This document shows positions 1-11,794 of a stretch of DNA of 64,000 bases, one piece after another. Source of the stretch: Flavobacteriales bacterium (lineage in GTDB: Bacteria; Bacteroidota; Bacteroidia; Flavobacteriales_C; GCA-002722245); the NCBI GenBank assembly GCA_947444925.1, contig CANFBW010000006.1, positions 20,533 through 84,532 of the forward strand, written 5' to 3'. Position numbers and translations under genes: made by a program. Position 1 is the first letter of the stretch. Every line of letters begins with the position of its first letter. The notes beneath the pieces are model-generated. The model was not told the origin of the DNA. It did no database searches and saw only the letters and a list, made by a program, of their open reading frames with translations.

Positions 1-496
1 GATCTGTTGCCGCAGTGGTAACAAATGTGATGTCCATACCCAATATTTTATCCACCTTATCGATGTTCATCTCTGGGAAAATGATTTGTTCTTTGATTCC
101 CAAAGTGTAGTTTCCTCTTCCGTCAAGGTTAGAGTTGATCCCTCTAAAGTCTCTTACCCTTGGCAATGCCACAGCAACAAGTCTTTCTAAGAATTCATAC
201 ATCTTATCACCTCTCAAAGTCACTTTCGCGCCGATCGGTAAACCTTTTCTCAATTTGAAGTTAGAGATATCCTTTTTAGAATATGCAGGAACTGCTTTTT
301 GACCTGTAATGGTAGTCATTTGAGAAACCGCATTGTCAATCAATCGCTTGTCAGCAACTGCATCACCAATACCTTGGTTCAAACAAATTTTTTCCAATTT
401 AGGAACTTGCATAAGTGACTTATACTTGAACTCCTCTTTAAGAGTAGAAACAATTTGTTCCTTGTATCTCTTTTTTAATGCTGGTACGTATGCCAT
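1..496 (-). CDS. rplE: 50S ribosomal protein L5 (3' part missing, runs off window start)
   Basis: Reverse translation [46 protein letters not shown]...; position directly downstream of rplX. Confidence 0.95.
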   Translation of the reverse strand, partial: MAYVPALKKRYKEQIVSTLKEEFKYKSLMQVPKLEKICLNQGIGDAVADKRLIDNAVSQMTTITGQKAVPAYSKKDISNFKLRKGLPIGAKVTLRGDKMYEFLERLVAVALPRVRDFRGINSNLDGRGNYTLGIKEQIIFPEMNIDKVDKILGMDITFVTTAATD

Positions 497-816
497 TAGT
501 CTAAAATCTTATCGGTTTTCTTTGCAAATCTTTTTACTTTACCATCTACTACTTTTCTACCTACTCTTGTAGCGGCCTTCCCGTCTAGCAACATTAGGTT
601 AGAAATTTGGATGGGAGCTTCCATTGAAAGGATGCCGCCTTGTGGATTTTTTGCAGAAGGTTTAGCGTGTTTTTTCACCAAGTTGATGCCTTCTACGATG
701 GCCTTGTTTACTTTCACTAAAACCTCTTTCACCACACCGCTTTTTCCTCTTTCGTCTCCGGCGATCACCTTAACAGTGTCTCCTTTTTTAATCTTCAATT
801 TTGTCATAACACTCAT
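496..816 (-). CDS. rplX: 50S ribosomal protein L24
   Basis: [28 protein letters not shown] motif; operon position. Confidence 0.97.
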   Translation of the reverse strand: MSVMTKLKIKKGDTVKVIAGDERGKSGVVKEVLVKVNKAIVEGINLVKKHAKPSAKNPQGGILSMEAPIQISNLMLLDGKAATRVGRKVVDGKVKRFAKKTDKILD

Positions 817-820
817 TATA

Positions 821-1189
821 TTAAAGCACTTCTGGTGCTAAGGATACTATTTTCATAAAATCTTTCTCGCGCAACTCTCTAGCAACAGGACCAAAAATCC
901 TTGTTCCTACCATTTCACCGGCAGCATTCAACAACACCACAGCATTGTCATCGAAACGGATGTAAGAACCATCGGCTCTTCTCACCTCTTTTCTTGTTCT
1001 AACAACAACTGCTTTAGAAACAGATCCTTTTTTAGCATTTCCTGAAGGCATTGCTGCTTTCACTGAAACAACAATTTGATCTCCAATAGATGCGTATCTT
1101 TTACCTGTTCCGCCTAAAACGCGTATGCAAAGAACTTCTTTGGCACCGCTGTTATCAGCAACTCTTAATCTTGATTCCTGCTGTATCAT
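821..1189 (-). CDS. rplN: 50S ribosomal protein L14
   Basis: [27 protein letters not shown]. Confidence 0.98.
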   Translation of the reverse strand: MIQQESRLRVADNSGAKEVLCIRVLGGTGKRYASIGDQIVVSVKAAMPSGNAKKGSVSKAVVVRTRKEVRRADGSYIRFDDNAVVLLNAAGEMVGTRIFGPVARELREKDFMKIVSLAPEVL

Positions 1190-1208
1190 TATTCAAATAT
1201 TTTATCAA

Positions 1209-1469
1209 TTACTTAGCTTTCTCTACAACTTCCACCAATCTCCATCTTTTGCTTTTGCTCAAGGGACGGGTTTCCATTATTTTTACGGTATCACCTTCGT
1301 TGCATTCGTTTTTTTCATCATGCGCAACAAATTTCTTTGATTGCTTTACGAACTTACCGTACTTAGGGTGTTTGAGTTTGCTTTCAATGGTAACCACAAT
1401 TGATTTATCCATTTTAGTGCTGGTAACTACTCCTACCCTTTCTTTTCTTAAATTTCTAGTTTCTTCCAT
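1209..1469 (-). CDS. rpsQ: 30S ribosomal protein S17
   Basis: [22 protein letters not shown]...; operon position. Confidence 0.97.
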   Translation of the reverse strand: MEETRNLRKERVGVVTSTKMDKSIVVTIESKLKHPKYGKFVKQSKKFVAHDEKNECNEGDTVKIMETRPLSKSKRWRLVEVVEKAK

Positions 1470-1494
1470 TTTTCAATTCTTTGATTGCACGCTA

Positions 1495-1683
1495 CTATTT
1501 TTGTCTCGATCTCAATTCTGTATTCAACCTTGCAATTGTTCTTCTTGTAGATCTAATCACAAGAGGAGTTTCCAAAGGAGAAATAGAATGATTGATTCTA
1601 TATTTATTGAGATTTGACTTTTCACCCTCAATACGTTCTCTGACTTCTTCCGTCGTCATTTGTTTTATAACAGATGCTTTCAT
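1495..1683 (-). CDS. rpmC: 50S ribosomal protein L29 (start trimmed from ORF track 1710)
   Basis: MKASVIKQMTTEEVRERIEGEK; internal Met avoids overlap with rplP. Confidence 0.93.
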   Translation of the reverse strand: MKASVIKQMTTEEVRERIEGEKSNLNKYRINHSISPLETPLVIRSTRRTIARLNTELRSRQK

Positions 1684-1684
1684 A

Positions 1685-2104
1685 TTATTCAGTATAATCT
1701 CTTTTAACAATAAACTTTGTTGTAATTGGCAATTTTTGTGCGGCCAATCTCAATGCTTCTTTCGCTACCTCTAAAGGAACGCCTTCCGCTTCAAAGATGA
1801 TTTTACCAGGCTTAACAACAGCTACCCAAAGTTCAGGAGCTCCCTTACCTTTACCCATTCTCACCTCTGCAGGCTTTTTGGTTACCGGTTTGTCTGGGAA
1901 AATTCTAATCCACAATTGACCTTCTCTTTTCATATGGCGAGTTACCGCAACACGAGCAGCTTCAAGCTGACGGCTGGTAATCCAGGTCTCTTCCAATGCT
2001 TTCATTCCGAATGATCCAAAAGCCAACTGATTGCCTCTTTGTGCAAGGCCTTTCATTTTGCCCTTTTGCATCTTTCTGTATTTTGTTCTTTTTGGCTGTA
2101 ACAT
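1685..2104 (-). CDS. rplP: 50S ribosomal protein L16
   Basis: [25 protein letters not shown]. Confidence 0.98.
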   Translation of the reverse strand: MLQPKRTKYRKMQKGKMKGLAQRGNQLAFGSFGMKALEETWITSRQLEAARVAVTRHMKREGQLWIRIFPDKPVTKKPAEVRMGKGKGAPELWVAVVKPGKIIFEAEGVPLEVAKEALRLAAQKLPITTKFIVKRDYTE

Positions 2105-2134
2105 TTCTATCTTTTTTAAGACTGAAAACTCTTC

Positions 2135-2842
2135 TTATTTCTCGTTTCTTTTGTTGCTTTTTGCTTTGAACTTGCCTTTTGGCTTAACACCTCCGATGTT
2201 TGGTGAAAGGTCAGGTTTACCGTAGATTTCTCCTTTGCAAATCCAAACTTTGATACCAATCAAACCGTAAGTGGTGTGTGCTTCGCTGATAGCGTAATCA
2301 ATATCGGCGCGGAAAGTATGCAATGGAATTCTTCCTTCTTTCTTGTGTTCGTTTCTCGCCATCTCAGCTCCGTTCAAACGACCAGAAGCCAAAATTTTGA
2401 TTCCTTCAGCACCCATTCTCATTGTTGAAGCGATGGCCATTTTCATTGCTCTTCTGAAAGAAATTCTTCCTTCAATTTGACGGCAAATGCTATCTCCTAC
2501 CAACTTAGCATCCAACTCAGGTCTCTTAATTTCAAAGATATTGATTTGAACTTCTTTGCTGGTGATCTTTTTCAACTCCTCTTTCAATTTATCAACCTCT
2601 TGTCCACCTTTACCGATAATGATACCCGGACGTGCAGTGTGTATGGTAATGCTGATCAATTTCAAAGTTCTTTCAATCACTATCTTAGAAACAGAAGCCT
2701 TAACAAGACGCGCTCTAACATAATTTCTGATTTTGTGATCTTCAGCCAATTTGTCTGAATAATCATTTCCACCATACCAATTAGAATCCCATCCTTTGAT
2801 AATTCCTAATCTGTTCCCTATAGGGTTTGCCTTATTTCCCAT
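2135..2842 (-). CDS. rpsC: 30S ribosomal protein S3
   Basis: [27 protein letters not shown] domain [11 protein letters not shown]. Confidence 0.98.
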   Translation of the reverse strand: MGNKANPIGNRLGIIKGWDSNWYGGNDYSDKLAEDHKIRNYVRARLVKASVSKIVIERTLKLISITIHTARPGIIIGKGGQEVDKLKEELKKITSKEVQINIFEIKRPELDAKLVGDSICRQIEGRISFRRAMKMAIASTMRMGAEGIKILASGRLNGAEMARNEHKKEGRIPLHTFRADIDYAISEAHTTYGLIGIKVWICKGEIYGKPDLSPNIGGVKPKGKFKAKSNKRNEK

Positions 2843-2851
2843 GTTAAATAA

Positions 2852-3253
2852 TTATTTTGCAATTTCAATTTTATCAATAAACAATGTCACGTGATTTGAT
2901 CTCTTTCTCACACGGTGCGCTCTACCTTGAGGAGCTGGTTGAACTCTTTTCAACATTCTACCAGAATCAACATGTATAGAAGATACTTTCAATTCACCTT
3001 CACTCACAGCAGCACCAGTTTTCTGTTCAAAATTGTGCATTGCAGATTTAAGCAAAGTCTCCAACTTAGTTGCCGCTTCCTTTGGTGTAAATTGTAACAC
3101 ACCTAAAGCTTTGTTTACTTCCATTCCTCTAACAAGATCAGCGACCAAACGCATTTTTCTTGGTGAAGTTGGGCAGTTGTTCAACTTAGCAAAGTAAGTG
3201 ATCTTCTTTGCTTCCTTTGCTGCGTCTGCTGCTAATTTTTTTCTTTGTCCCAT
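2852..3253 (-). CDS. rplV: 50S ribosomal protein L22
   Basis: [17 protein letters not shown]-terminal [14 protein letters not shown]. Confidence 0.97.
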   Translation of the reverse strand: MGQRKKLAADAAKEAKKITYFAKLNNCPTSPRKMRLVADLVRGMEVNKALGVLQFTPKEAATKLETLLKSAMHNFEQKTGAAVSEGELKVSSIHVDSGRMLKRVQPAPQGRAHRVRKRSNHVTLFIDKIEIAK

Positions 3254-3275
3254 GACTTAACTTATATTCAGTTTT

Positions 3276-3545
3276 TTACTTCTTTTTGTTACCACCATGT
3301 CCTCTGAAGTTTCTGGTTGGAGAAAACTCACCGAGTTTGTGACCTACCATGTTTTCAGTAACATATACCGGAATAAACTTATTGCCGTTGTGCACACCAA
3401 TGGTTACTCCCACGAAATCAGGAGTGATCATAGATGCTCTTGACCAAGTCTTGATAACATTTTTGTTGTTTCCTTTTTCTGCAACACTTACTCTTTTGTT
3501 CAATCTTGTCTCTACAAAAGGAGGTTTTTTTAATGATCTCGCCAT
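3276..3545 (-). CDS. rpsS: 30S ribosomal protein S19
   Basis: [15 protein letters not shown]...[16 protein letters not shown]. Confidence 0.98.
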   Translation of the reverse strand: MARSLKKPPFVETRLNKRVSVAEKGNNKNVIKTWSRASMITPDFVGVTIGVHNGNKFIPVYVTENMVGHKLGEFSPTRNFRGHGGNKKK

Positions 3546-3551
3546 ACTAGC

Positions 3552-4376
3552 TTATTTTTTTCTTCTTTCGAGTATATATTTATTTGACGCTTTCTTTTTT
3601 GATCTTGTTTTGTAGCCTTTAGCCGGCATACCGTTTCTAGATCTTGGATGTCCACCTGATGATCTACCTTCACCACCACCCATAGGGTGATCCACTGGAT
3701 TCATCACAACACCTCTAACTCTCGGACGGATACCCAACCATCTTGATCTACCCGCTTTTCCTGATACTACCAATTGGTGGTCAGAATTAGAAACAGATCC
3801 TACAGTTGCCAAACATGTTACCAAGATTTGACGTGTTTCACCTGAAGGCATTTTCAATACGGCAAATCTACCGTCTCTTGCCAACAATTGCGCAGAAACA
3901 CCAGCACCTCTTGCAAATTTACCTCCTTGACCAGGATTCAATTCAACGTTGTGCACTACAGTTCCTAAAGGCACCTCAGAAAGCAACAAAGTGTTACCTA
4001 CTTCAACTGGTGATCCTTTTCCTGATTGAATGGTTTGACCCACTTTCAATCCGTCTGGAGCAATAATGTATCTTTTTTCACCGTCAACGTAGTTCAACAA
4101 AGCAATACGTGCGGTTCTATTTGGATCGTACTCAATAGACATCACTTTAGCTGGAATGCCAAACTTCTCTCTTTTAAAGTCGATGATTCTGTATTTTTGT
4201 TTGTGACCACCACCAGTGTATCTCATGGTCATTCTACCGGAATTGTTTCTTCCGCCGCTTCTGGTGTTCTTAGCGATCAAGCTCTTCTCTGGCGTGTTCG
4301 TAGTGATTTCCTCATAATTGGGAACCACTTTGTGACGCTGAGTAGGAGTAGTCGGTCTAAATTTTAATAAGCCCAT
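3552..4376 (-). CDS. rplB: 50S ribosomal protein L2
   Basis: [21 protein letters not shown]...; [16 protein letters not shown]. Confidence 0.98.
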   Translation of the reverse strand: MGLLKFRPTTPTQRHKVVPNYEEITTNTPEKSLIAKNTRSGGRNNSGRMTMRYTGGGHKQKYRIIDFKREKFGIPAKVMSIEYDPNRTARIALLNYVDGEKRYIIAPDGLKVGQTIQSGKGSPVEVGNTLLLSEVPLGTVVHNVELNPGQGGKFARGAGVSAQLLARDGRFAVLKMPSGETRQILVTCLATVGSVSNSDHQLVVSGKAGRSRWLGIRPRVRGVVMNPVDHPMGGGEGRSSGGHPRSRNGMPAKGYKTRSKKKASNKYILERRKK

Positions 4377-4381
4377 ACTTC

Positions 4382-4672
4382 TTAAATGTTGTTGTATAAA
4401 TCAATAACTTGTCCTTCCGCCAAAGTCACTATCGCCTTCTTGTTGATAGGTGTTGAACCTGTCATCATTCCTTTCTTAGTGTACTTTTGCTTTACTTTTC
4501 TTGGTGTTCTAAGCGTGTTGATTGCTTCTACTTTAACACCGTACATTTTTTCAATGTCTTTTCTGATCGTCACCTTGTTGGCTTTATCGTCAACGATAAA
4601 ACCGTACTTGTTCAATTTCTCCTGGATAGAAGACATTTTTTCAGTAACAATTGGTTTCTTAACTACACTCAT
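4382..4672 (-). CDS. rplW: 50S ribosomal protein L23
   Basis: [42 protein letters not shown]. Confidence 0.96.
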   Translation of the reverse strand: MSVVKKPIVTEKMSSIQEKLNKYGFIVDDKANKVTIRKDIEKMYGVKVEAINTLRTPRKVKQKYTKKGMMTGSTPINKKAIVTLAEGQVIDLYNNI

Positions 4673-4677
4673 GACTC

Positions 4678-5304
4678 TTAGCTTAATGTATTTTCTAATT
4701 CTTTAACTGAACTTTCGATAAACACCAATTTGTTTGTGTTTAAAATATCGTAAGTGTTTAACTCACCTACCGAAAGAACTTTGATACCCTCTAAATTTCG
4801 GGAGGACAAATATATGTTTTTATTCTGTTCGGCTAACACGAACAACACTTTTTTATTCGTCAACTCTAGATTCTTCAAGATAGAAACGAAAGACTTTGTC
4901 TTTGCAGCATCCAAGTTAAAGTCCTCAAGAACAGAGATATTCGAGTTTTTAGCTTGATCTGTCAAGGCAGATTTTCTAGCCAATTCTTTTACTTTTTTAT
5001 TCAGTTTAAAACCGTAAGTATGTGGTCTTGGACCAAAAACAGCTCCTCCGCCTTTGAATAATGGGTTTCTGATAGATCCGAAACGTGCACCACCAGAACC
5101 TTTTTGTTTTCTGATTTTACGCGTACTACCTCTAACTTCGCCTCTTTCTTTGGCTTTGTGAGTACCTTGTCTTCTGTTTGCTAAATGTTGTTTAACATCT
5201 AGGTAAACCGCATGTTCATTCGGTTCGATCGCAAAAACTGACGCTGGCAAGGTTACTTTTTTGCCGGTCGCTTTTCCTTGGATATTTAAAACTGATAATT
5301 CCAT
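4678..5304 (-). CDS. rplD: 50S ribosomal protein L4
   Basis: [41 protein letters not shown]. Confidence 0.97.
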   Translation of the reverse strand: MELSVLNIQGKATGKKVTLPASVFAIEPNEHAVYLDVKQHLANRRQGTHKAKERGEVRGSTRKIRKQKGSGGARFGSIRNPLFKGGGAVFGPRPHTYGFKLNKKVKELARKSALTDQAKNSNISVLEDFNLDAAKTKSFVSILKNLELTNKKVLFVLAEQNKNIYLSSRNLEGIKVLSVGELNTYDILNTNKLVFIESSVKELENTLS

Positions 5305-5918
5305 TATTTCTTAATTATTACGTAAGATCCTTTTGCACCAGGAACAGCTCCTGAAAGAACCAAAATATTTCTCTCTGTCAATACTTTCAGAACAACCAAG
5401 TTGGTCACTTGTACTCTGTCACCACCCATTCTACCAGCCATTCTCATTCCTTTGAATACTCTTGAAGGTGTAGAACAAGCTCCTAATGAACCTGGCGCTC
5501 TACCTCTATTGTGCTGACCGTGAGTTTGACCACCCACACCCGCAAAGTTGTGACGTTTAACAACCCCTTGGAAACCTTTTCCTTTTGAAGTTCCAGTGAT
5601 AGAGATTTTGTCTCCTTCAGCAAAAACATCAATCGTTACAGATTCACCCAATTTAGCGTCGTTCAAGTCTTTAAACTCTACTAGTTTTTTCTTAGGAGTA
5701 GTGTTGGCGTTTTTAAAATGACCTTGCAACGCTTTAGTTGTAAGTCTTTCTTTTTTCTCACCGTAACCCAATTGAACTGCGGCATAGCCGTCTTTTTCAA
5801 CTGTTTTTACTTGAGTCACAACACAAGGACCTACTTCTACGATGGTACATGGAATATTTTTTCCATTTGCATCGAAAATGCTGGTCATTCCTATTTTTTT
5901 TCCTATCAATCCTGACAT
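5304..5918 (-). CDS. rplC: 50S ribosomal protein L3
   Basis: [32 protein letters not shown]. Confidence 0.98.
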   Translation of the reverse strand: MSGLIGKKIGMTSIFDANGKNIPCTIVEVGPCVVTQVKTVEKDGYAAVQLGYGEKKERLTTKALQGHFKNANTTPKKKLVEFKDLNDAKLGESVTIDVFAEGDKISITGTSKGKGFQGVVKRHNFAGVGGQTHGQHNRGRAPGSLGACSTPSRVFKGMRMAGRMGGDRVQVTNLVVLKVLTERNILVLSGAVPGAKGSYVIIKK

Positions 5919-5964
5919 GGCCTATTTATTTAAAATTCTTTATTCTTTACTGATCTACTATTCA

Positions 5965-6270
5965 CTAAACTTTGATCTCTACTTCCACACCGCTTGGAAG
6001 TTCAAGCTTCATCAAAGCGTCAACTGTTTTAGAAGTAGAGCTGTAGATGTCAAGAAGTCTTTTGTAAGAACTCAATTCAAATTGCTCTCTCGCTTTTTTG
6101 TTAACGTGTGGAGATTTCAACACAGTAAAAATTCTTTTGTGAGTAGGCAATGGAATTGGTCCACTAACAACTGCTCCAGTAGCTTTTACTGTTTTTACGA
6201 TTTTTTCAGCAGACTTGTCTACCAAGTTGTGATCGTAAGATTTTAATTTAATTCTGATTCTTTGGCTCAT
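5965..6270 (-). CDS. rpsJ: 30S ribosomal protein S10
   Basis: [25 protein letters not shown]. Confidence 0.98.
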   Translation of the reverse strand: MSQRIRIKLKSYDHNLVDKSAEKIVKTVKATGAVVSGPIPLPTHKRIFTVLKSPHVNKKAREQFELSSYKRLLDIYSSTSKTVDALMKLELPSGVEVEIKV

Positions 6271-6291
6271 TTGATTAACTATATCTAATTA

Positions 6292-8397
6292 CTATACAGA
6301 TGCTTCTTTTTTTCCTTTTGCTTTTGCTACTACTTCTTCCGTTACACTTTGAGGTGTTTGCTCGTAGTGCGCGAATTCCATTGTTGAAGTTGCTCTTCCT
6401 GAAGTGATGGTACGAAGATCGGTTACATATCCAAACATAGCTGAAAGAGGAACCGTTGCGCTAATTACTTTAGCTCCCGCTCTTTCGTCCATACCCAATA
6501 TTTGACCTCTTCTTTTGTTCAAGTCACCAATCACGTCACCCATGTTCATCTCAGGAGTCAATACTTCAAGCTTCATGATAGGTTCCAATAAGATTGGTTT
6601 TGCTTTTGGCAAAGCCTCTCTGTAGGCAACTTTCGCACAAATCTCAAATGATAAAGCGTCCGAGTCAACTGCGTGGAATGAACCGTCTAACAATGTTACT
6701 TTCAATGAATCAATTGGATATCCAGCCAAAACACCGTTTTGCATTGAGGCTTCAAATCCTTTTTGAACAGATGGCACAAATTCTCTTGGAATGTTACCAC
6801 CTTTCACAGCGTTAATGAATTCCAATCCAACTTTACCTGCTTCTCCTGGTTCAATTTTAACAACGATATCGGCAAATTTACCTCTACCACCTGATTGTTT
6901 TTTATAAACCTCTCTGTGTTCGATTGAATTTAAGATCGCCTCACGGAAAGTTACTTGAGGAGCACCTTGGTTTACCTCAACTTTAAATTCACGTTTCAAA
7001 CGATCCACCAAGATTTCAAGGTGAAGCTCGCCCATACCACTAATGATGGTTTGACCAGATTCTTGATCTGTTTTAACTTTAAAGGTTGGATCCTCTTCAG
7101 CCAATTTATTTAATGCCATACCCAATTTATCAACATCTGCTTGAGTTTTAGGCTCAATAGCGATACCGATAACCGGTTCAGGGAATTTCATTGCTTCTAA
7201 TACGATAGGGAATTTTTCATCACACAAAGTATCTCCTGTACGGATGTCTTTAAAACCAACACCTGCTCCAATATCACCAGCTTCGATGAAGTCAACAGAG
7301 TTTTGTTTGTTGGCGTGCATTTGAAACAAACGTGAAATACGCTCTTTGTTTCCAGTACGTGTGTTGAAAATATAAGATCCTGCATCCAAACGTCCCGAAT
7401 AGGCACGGAAGAAACACAAGCGACCAACAAAAGGGTCAGTTGCGATCTTAAACGCAAGAGCAGTAAATGGTTCTTTTACATCTGGCTTACGAGTTACCTC
7501 TAAACCGGTGTCAGGATTGATACCTTTCAATTCTGGTTTGTCCATTGGACTTGGCATCAACTCCATTACCAAGTCAAGCATTGTTTGTACACCTTTGTTT
7601 TTGAAAGATGACCCACATACCATTGGTACAATCTTGTTGGCAACGCATGCTTTACGCAATGCTGCCAAAACTTCCGCTTCAGTGATGGTTTCAGGAGCAT
7701 CGAAGAATTTCTCCATGATCTTGTCATCAAACTCAGCAACAGCTTCCAACATTTTTTCTCTCCACAAAGTCGCTTCCTCCAACATATCTTCAGGGATAGG
7801 CACTACTTCGTAAGTCATTCCTTTATCGTGCTCATTCCAAATCATTCCACGGAAGTTGATCAAGTCAACTACTCCTTTGAATGTTTCTTCAGCACCGATA
7901 GGCAATTGCAAAGGAACTGCATTACCTTTCAACATTTCTCTTGTTTGCGCAACTACTTTTAAGAAGTCAGCACCTTGACGGTCCATCTTGTTAACGAAAC
8001 CGATACGGGTTACATTGTAGTTGTCGGCCAAACGCCAGTTGGTTTCTGATTGTGGCTCAACACCATCAACAGCAGAAAATAAGAATACCAAACCATCCAA
8101 AATACGAAGGGAACGGTTTACCTCTACGGTAAAGTCAACGTGACCTGGAGTATCAATGATGTTGATTTTGTAATTGTTATCGCGGTATTTCCAAAAACAA
8201 GTAGTGGCCGCTGACGTGATTGTGATTCCGCGCTCCTGCTCCTGAACCATCCAGTCCATAGTAGCAGCACCGTCATGAACTTCACCAATCTTGTGGTTCA
8301 CACCTGTGTAGTACAGAATACGCTCAGTCGTCGTTGTTTTACCAGCGTCGATGTGGGCAGCGATCCCAATGTTTCGTGTATATCTTAAATCAGCCAT
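6292..8397 (-). CDS. fusA: Elongation factor G
   Basis: [24 protein letters not shown]; full-length 701 aa. Confidence 0.98.
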   Translation of the reverse strand: MADLRYTRNIGIAAHIDAGKTTTTERILYYTGVNHKIGEVHDGAATMDWMVQEQERGITITSAATTCFWKYRDNNYKINIIDTPGHVDFTVEVNRSLRILDGLVFLFSAVDGVEPQSETNWRLADNYNVTRIGFVNKMDRQGADFLKVVAQTREMLKGNAVPLQLPIGAEETFKGVVDLINFRGMIWNEHDKGMTYEVVPIPEDMLEEATLWREKMLEAVAEFDDKIMEKFFDAPETITEAEVLAALRKACVANKIVPMVCGSSFKNKGVQTMLDLVMELMPSPMDKPELKGINPDTGLEVTRKPDVKEPFTALAFKIATDPFVGRLCFFRAYSGRLDAGSYIFNTRTGNKERISRLFQMHANKQNSVDFIEAGDIGAGVGFKDIRTGDTLCDEKFPIVLEAMKFPEPVIGIAIEPKTQADVDKLGMALNKLAEEDPTFKVKTDQESGQTIISGMGELHLEILVDRLKREFKVEVNQGAPQVTFREAILNSIEHREVYKKQSGGRGKFADIVVKIEPGEAGKVGLEFINAVKGGNIPREFVPSVQKGFEASMQNGVLAGYPIDSLKVTLLDGSFHAVDSDALSFEICAKVAYREALPKAKPILLEPIMKLEVLTPEMNMGDVIGDLNKRRGQILGMDERAGAKVISATVPLSAMFGYVTDLRTITSGRATSTMEFAHYEQTPQSVTEEVVAKAKGKKEASV

Positions 8398-8408
8398 TTA
8401 TCTAACTA

Positions 8409-8876
8409 TTAAAATCTAAAGTGTGAAAAAGCTTTGTTCGCCTCAGCCATTCTGTGCACATCTTCTTTCTTTTTGAAAGCAGCGCCTTCTTCTTTTGAAG
8501 CAGCCAAAATTTCGCCAGCCAATTTTTCAGCCATTGATTTTTCGTTTCTTTTTCTTGAGTAGCCAATCAACCATTTCATAGCCAAAGATGCTTTTCTAGA
8601 ATCTCTCACTGGTTGTGGGATTTGAAAAGTTGCTCCACCTACTCTTCTTGATTTCACTTCCACATTTGGAGTTACATTCTCCAATGCTTTCTTGAAAGTT
8701 TCCAATCCGTCAGATTCAGTTTTTTTACTCACTATATCCATAGCGCCGTAAAAAACATCCATTGCTGTAGATTTTTTACCATCATACATCAAGTTGTTTA
8801 CAAACTTGCTTACCGTTGCATCGCTAAACTTAGGATCAGGTAGTATGGGTCTTTTTTTTGCTTTAGCCTTTCTCAT
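8409..8876 (-). CDS. rpsG: 30S ribosomal protein S7
   Basis: [30 protein letters not shown]. Confidence 0.97.
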   Translation of the reverse strand: MRKAKAKKRPILPDPKFSDATVSKFVNNLMYDGKKSTAMDVFYGAMDIVSKKTESDGLETFKKALENVTPNVEVKSRRVGGATFQIPQPVRDSRKASLAMKWLIGYSRKRNEKSMAEKLAGEILAASKEEGAAFKKKEDVHRMAEANKAFSHFRF

Positions 8877-8882
8877 TGCCTA

Positions 8883-9257
8883 TTATTTCTTAGGTTTTTT
8901 TGTTCCGTATTTTGATCTTCTTTGATTTCTTCCGTCAACACCAGCAGTATCGAGTGCACCTCTTACGATGTGGTACTTAACACCAGGTAAATCTTTTACT
9001 CTTCCACCTCTTACAAGAACAATCGAGTGCTCTTGCAAATTATGGCCTTCACCGGGGATGTAGGCATTCACCTCATTTCCGTTAGTCAACCTAACCCTTG
9101 CCACCTTTCTCATTGCTGAGTTCGGTTTTTTTGGAGTTGTGGTATAAACTCTAACACAAACACCTCTTCTTTGAGGACATGAAACCAGTGCAGCTGACTT
9201 GTTTCTTTTCGCTTGACTGGTTCTTCCAGTGCGTATTAACTGCTGAATTGTTGGCAT
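8883..9257 (-). CDS. rpsL: 30S ribosomal protein S12
   Basis: [12 protein letters not shown]...[21 protein letters not shown]. Confidence 0.98.
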   Translation of the reverse strand: MPTIQQLIRTGRTSQAKRNKSAALVSCPQRRGVCVRVYTTTPKKPNSAMRKVARVRLTNGNEVNAYIPGEGHNLQEHSIVLVRGGRVKDLPGVKYHIVRGALDTAGVDGRNQRRSKYGTKKPKK

Positions 9258-9313
9258 ATTACTTTATTTCTTTTTCGATCAAAAAATATCTCCCCAATAA
9301 AATTTTGGGAGGG

Positions 9314-9343
9314 CAAAGCTATGAGAATAATTCGAAATATCAA
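9314..9343 (-). promoter_or_regulatory. Bacteroidetes-type sigma promoter for the rpsL-fusA-S10 operon (TTG-N19-TAGCTTTG)
   Basis: Reverse strand reads TTG (9343-9341), 19 nt, TAGCTTTG (9321-9314), matching the Bacteroidetes -33/-7 consensus TTTG...TAnnTTTG. Confidence 0.7.
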
Positions 9344-9529
9344 TAGATCCATCAAATTATTTTCACTTTTTTTTTCACTTGTTGAGATTTCAGCCCTTTT
9401 CCTTCTATAAGTAAGGGCTGCAGAAAGCTAATCCAATGATATTCAAGCGATGACCAAATTACTAAACTATTTGAACAAAATCCTAAGCGGCAAAGAGAAA
9501 AGCTGCCGTACCTTTCATTTCAACCTTAA

Positions 9530-9751
9530 AACAAAACAACAATTAATAAACAACGACCAATATCTGAACTCCTAATTGCAGCCAATGCAGTTCAAGTGAA
9601 AGTTTTTGACAACTTGGGCAGAAACATAGCGCAATTCTCTCTTTTCGGAAGTCAGCAATTGGATGCCGATTATGCAGCAAATATTTATCACATCATGCTG
9701 GTCAACGCTGGCGACGTAACTAAAACTGTAAAAATGAACAAAAAATATTAA
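9530..9751 (+). pseudogene. Remnant of a T9SS type A sorting-domain protein (C-terminal fragment only)
   Basis: Start-less frame ...LLIAANAVQVKVFDNLGRNIAQFSLFGSQQLDADYAANIYHIMLVNAGDVTKTVKMNKKY*; same pattern as the CTD of the GH5 protein downstream. Confidence 0.6.
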
Positions 9752-9782
9752 TCTATTAGGTTGTTTCAGGTGTGTTGTTAAG

Positions 9783-9814
9783 GCCGTTCGCAGGGGTGCG
9801 GACGGCTTTTTTTC
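9783..9814 (+). terminator. Rho-independent terminator
   Basis: GCCGTTCGCA-GGGG-TGCGGACGGC (10-bp stem, one G-U) followed by TTTTTTT. Confidence 0.85.
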
Positions 9815-9886
9815 ACCACCAGAACCGCAACTACCCAACCTCATTCACAACCAAAACAACAACACAACTCTATTAAACCAAACATT

Positions 9887-11746
9887 ATGAAATTTAAAAA
9901 TTGGACTTTCTCAATCGCCCTTATATTTATTGCACTCAGCTCAACAGCAGAAGCACAAAGTCCTGTTGAAATACACGGACAACTAAAAGTAAGCGGCAAT
10001 AAAATTTTAGGCGCTGACAACAATCCCGCTCAATTGCGCGGAATGTCCCTATTCTGGAGCCAATGGGCCGGCAAATATTACAATTCCAATGTGGTAAAAT
10101 GGCTTAAAGACGACTGGTGTTCAAGCGTTATTCGCGCAGCACTGGCAGTAGACAACGGAGGGTATGCCACCAACAGTACAGCAGAAAAAAACAAGGTTTT
10201 TGAGGTCATTGATGCTGCGATCGCCAACGGCATCTATGTCATTGTTGATTTTCACGTGCACGATGCTGTTTTGTATAAAAATGAAGCCAAAACATTTTTC
10301 ACTGAAGTAGCAACCAAATACGGTGCTCAACCCAATATTATTTATGAAATATGGAATGAACCACTCAATGTTTCTTGGTCGAACGTGATTAAACCTTATC
10401 ACAATGAATTGGTGCAAACCATAAGAGCCATTGATCCCGACAATATAATTATTTGCGGCACGCGCTCTTGGTCACAAAGAGTTGACGAGGCTGCCAATGA
10501 TCCTGTTACCGGAACAAATATCGCGTACACTTTACATTATTATGCGGCAAGTCACGGACAATATTTTCGCGACTTATGTACACAGGCTTTAAATAAAAAT
10601 GTAGCAGTGTTTGTAACTGAATACGGAGTTTGCGAAGCCAGTGGTGATGGCGCAATAAATGCTGCAGAAAGCAATGCTTGGTGGGCATATCTCGACAGTA
10701 AAGGCATCAGTTACTGCGCCTGGGCAATATCTGATAAAGCAGAAAGTGCTTCGGCACTTCCTGGTGGAGCTAGCGGAAATGGAGGATGGGCTGCCAATAC
10801 CTTAACCGCTTCAGGAACATTGGAGCGCAATTATTACAAAAGCAAATGCAACTCCGCAGTAGTGGTTGTTCCACCCGTAGCGAATTACAAAATACACAAA
10901 ACAATGAACCCTATTGCTATTGATGGAACGATAGATGCCGACTGGAACAACCCAGTAGTTCTCGCACAACCAATCACAAATATTATTCAAACTGGCATAA
11001 CGAATGCAGCCGATTTATCGGGTACTTTCAAGGCATTGTGGGACAATAACTATTTATATGTTTTAGGCGAAATAAAAGACAATGCGCTCAATCAAGATAG
11101 TCCAAATGCTTGGGACGACGATGGTGTTGAAGTTTATATTGACATCAATAACGATAAAGCAGGAACTTATGGCGCAAATGATGTAGAATATAATTTTGAA
11201 TACAACAACAATGACATCGTTACGGCAAATCCGGGAACAAGACCAATCACCAATGTAAATTACGTGATCCTTCCAAATACAGGGGGCTATATTTTTGAAG
11301 CCAGAATTCCTTGGACGACTGTGCTAGGATATCCTGTTGTCGGACAACTTGTTGGTTTTGATTTTCACGTCAATGACGATGATGACGGGGGCGTTAGAGA
11401 TTCAAAATTAGCCTGGACAGCTATTGCAGATGATGCATGGCAATTTACTTCCTCTTTTGGAACTGCTGTACTTGAAGATGCTTTGGGTATTTTATCGCAT
11501 ACCAAAGAAATAGGGACAAATAATTTAAATGTCTTTCCAAATCCTGCAATAAATAGGGTAACCATTCAACAACAAAACTTACAATTTAACACAGCTACAT
11601 TACTCGATGTTCGCGGAAACACCGTGCAAAATTTAAGGCTCAATCAACTTTCAGAAACTATATCTCTTGATAATCTTGCACAGGGAATATATATTTTGAA
11701 ACTTTCGGGAGAATTAGATAAAATGGTTAAAATTGTTGTTCAGTAA
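9887..11746 (+). CDS. Secreted GH5-family endoglucanase-like glycoside hydrolase with CBM9-like/DOMON-like domain and T9SS type A C-terminal sorting domain
   Basis: Signal peptide; IIYEIWNEP acid/base motif; VAVFVTEYG nucleophile motif; second domain IAIDGTIDADWNNPVVLAQPI...; CTD VFPNPAINRVTI...GIYILKLSG..KMVKIVV. Confidence 0.9.
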   Translation: MKFKNWTFSIALIFIALSSTAEAQSPVEIHGQLKVSGNKILGADNNPAQLRGMSLFWSQWAGKYYNSNVVKWLKDDWCSSVIRAALAVDNGGYATNSTAEKNKVFEVIDAAIANGIYVIVDFHVHDAVLYKNEAKTFFTEVATKYGAQPNIIYEIWNEPLNVSWSNVIKPYHNELVQTIRAIDPDNIIICGTRSWSQRVDEAANDPVTGTNIAYTLHYYAASHGQYFRDLCTQALNKNVAVFVTEYGVCEASGDGAINAAESNAWWAYLDSKGISYCAWAISDKAESASALPGGASGNGGWAANTLTASGTLERNYYKSKCNSAVVVVPPVANYKIHKTMNPIAIDGTIDADWNNPVVLAQPITNIIQTGITNAADLSGTFKALWDNNYLYVLGEIKDNALNQDSPNAWDDDGVEVYIDINNDKAGTYGANDVEYNFEYNNNDIVTANPGTRPITNVNYVILPNTGGYIFEARIPWTTVLGYPVVGQLVGFDFHVNDDDDGGVRDSKLAWTAIADDAWQFTSSFGTAVLEDALGILSHTKEIGTNNLNVFPNPAINRVTIQQQNLQFNTATLLDVRGNTVQNLRLNQLSETISLDNLAQGIYILKLSGELDKMVKIVVQ

Positions 11747-11794
11747 AACCAATCACATTAAAATAAATTCTATTTTAGCGCAAAAAAAAAAATA

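Noticed and set aside
6270-8397. Absence of tuf between fusA and rpsJ as a possible gene loss
   Set aside because: This arrangement is, to my knowledge, usual in Bacteroidetes, where tuf lies in another operon.
333-9257. Numerous 60-175 aa ORFs on the plus strand antisense to ribosomal genes (e.g. 1090..1617, 4386..4706)
   Set aside because: They lie entirely opposite highly conserved ribosomal protein/fusA genes, have no recognisable motifs, and are explained by codon bias on the other strand.
9391-9420. Inverted repeat CAGCCCTT...AAGGGCTG
   Set aside because: Only 8-bp arms with a 14-nt loop and no T tract; too weak to call.
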